In this document: positions 63,643 through 64,000 of the stretch, one piece after another
Layout: each line of letters begins with the position of its first letter
Numbering within the stretch: position 1 is the stretch's first letter
DNA from: Streptomyces olindensis
GTDB lineage: Bacteria; Actinomycetota; Actinomycetes; Streptomycetales; Streptomycetaceae
Direction of reading: 5' to 3'
NCBI GenBank assembly: GCA_000696115.1
Contig: JJOH01000009.1
Span: 1 to 64,000 of the forward strand
DNA length: 64,000 bases
The notes under the pieces: model-generated
Database searches by the model: none
Seen by the model: the letters and a program-made list of their open reading frames with translations, nothing else
Told to the model about the DNA's origin: nothing
Translations under genes and position numbers: made by a program

Positions 63643-63686
63643 CGGCTGCGGGTGCCCTCGGCGGGTACCCGCAGCCGACTGTTTTT
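63643..63686 (+). terminator. Intrinsic terminator between arc and dop
   Basis: CGGCTGCGGGT / ACCCGCAGCCG, 11 bp with a 13-base loop, followed by ACTGTTTTT. It suggests dop has its own promoter in the 180 bases that follow. Confidence 0.85.
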
Positions 63687-63867
63687 CAGGCCACGGCTGG
63701 AGCAACGCAATGACGCAAATGATCTCCCCACCAGCGCAAAGGCGTTCTAGGCTCTTGCGTACCGCCGAGTCGCGCAGTGCGGGGACGGGCACCGCACACG
63801 CAACCGAGCGCCAGCGGTATCTGAGTGGCGCCCACGACCGAGGGTGCCGCCGGGCAAGGAGGGCCGC

Positions 63868-64000
63868 ATGACCGTACGGCGAGTAATGGGCATCGAGACG
63901 GAGTACGGGATCTCCGTCCCCGGCCACCCCAACGCCAATGCCATGCTCACCTCGTCCCAGATCGTGAACGCCTACGCGGCGGCGATGCACCGGGCCCGCC
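63868..64000 (+). CDS. dop: Pup deamidase/depupylase Dop, 5' end only
   Basis: The first 44 codons of dop, cut by the window edge. The start MTVRRVMGIETEYGISVPG is the conserved N-terminus of Dop, a glutamine-synthetase-like enzyme that deamidates Pup and removes it from proteins; PafA, the related ligase, differs here. ATG at 63868 follows AAGGAGG. Glu10 in GIETEYG is in the ATP/Mg site. Confidence 0.93.
   Translation, partial: MTVRRVMGIETEYGISVPGHPNANAMLTSSQIVNAYAAAMHRAR

Overview
The window is chromosomal DNA from a high-GC actinobacterium, almost certainly a Streptomyces. The reasons are third-position G/C bias throughout, many GTG starts, two chaplin genes, mycothiol synthesis (mshC), the GylR/glycerol operon, and the start of the Pup-proteasome locus (arc, dop). 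From memory, the order gluconate genes - chaplins - mshC - glycerol operon - metH - recB-like nuclease - trmI - arc - dop matches the S. coelicolor SCO1682 to SCO1648 region. The right part also recalls the M. tuberculosis mpa-trmI-metH-PAC2-mshC neighbourhood. No prophage, insertion sequence, CRISPR array or secondary-metabolite cluster was seen.

Layout. 0.3-7.4 kb: mixed metabolic and exported enzymes (BKACE/DUF849, a zinc-ribbon protein, a penicillin-acylase-type secreted amidase, an alpha/beta hydrolase, a Tat-exported NamZ/DUF1343 muramidase). 7.5-14.1 kb: a lipid/acyl-CoA cluster (SDR, a frameshifted acyl-CoA synthetase, TetR regulator, acyl-CoA dehydrogenase, APH-like kinase, quinone reductase) with near-identical TetR-type palindromes at both ends. 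14.1-20.7 kb: small membrane proteins, a NUDIX hydrolase, two transporters, a Streptomyces-type TPR-like protein, and a molybdopterin/cytochrome b pair. 20.8-25.4 kb: the gluconate/idonate operon (gntK-gntP-idnO-idnD) with its divergent regulator gntR. 25.4-29 kb: a YchJ-like protein, tRNA-Leu(GAG), an M20 peptidase, and chaplins chpH and chpC. 29-35.4 kb: small conserved proteins, a RecD-like protein that has lost its ATPase motif, an aldo/keto reductase, an F420-type oxidoreductase, and a ferritin-like protein. 35.4-41 kb: CorA, histidine phosphatase, DUF3090, a kinase-fold protein, mshC and a PAC2 protein. 41-47 kb: a FadR regulator and the glycerol operon glpF-glpK-glpD under gylR. 47.4-55.6 kb: metH, a HAD phosphatase, and two tandem family-5 solute-binding lipoproteins. 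55.6-64 kb: a response regulator, an Fe-S RecB-like nuclease, a site-2 protease with CBS-like domains, trmI, a secreted protein, a ferredoxin, arc, and the first 44 codons of dop.

The strongest material for follow-up is: (1) the phosphatase-DUF3090-kinase-like-mshC run, a conserved actinobacterial module of unknown purpose; (2) the RecD-like protein with degenerate ATPase motifs; (3) the LANTG-anchored chaplin with a collagen-like Gly-X-Pro stalk; (4) the paired TetR operators around the lipid cluster; and (5) unusual non-coding dyads at 47.2 kb and 51.9 kb. All positions were read by eye. No homology search was run.
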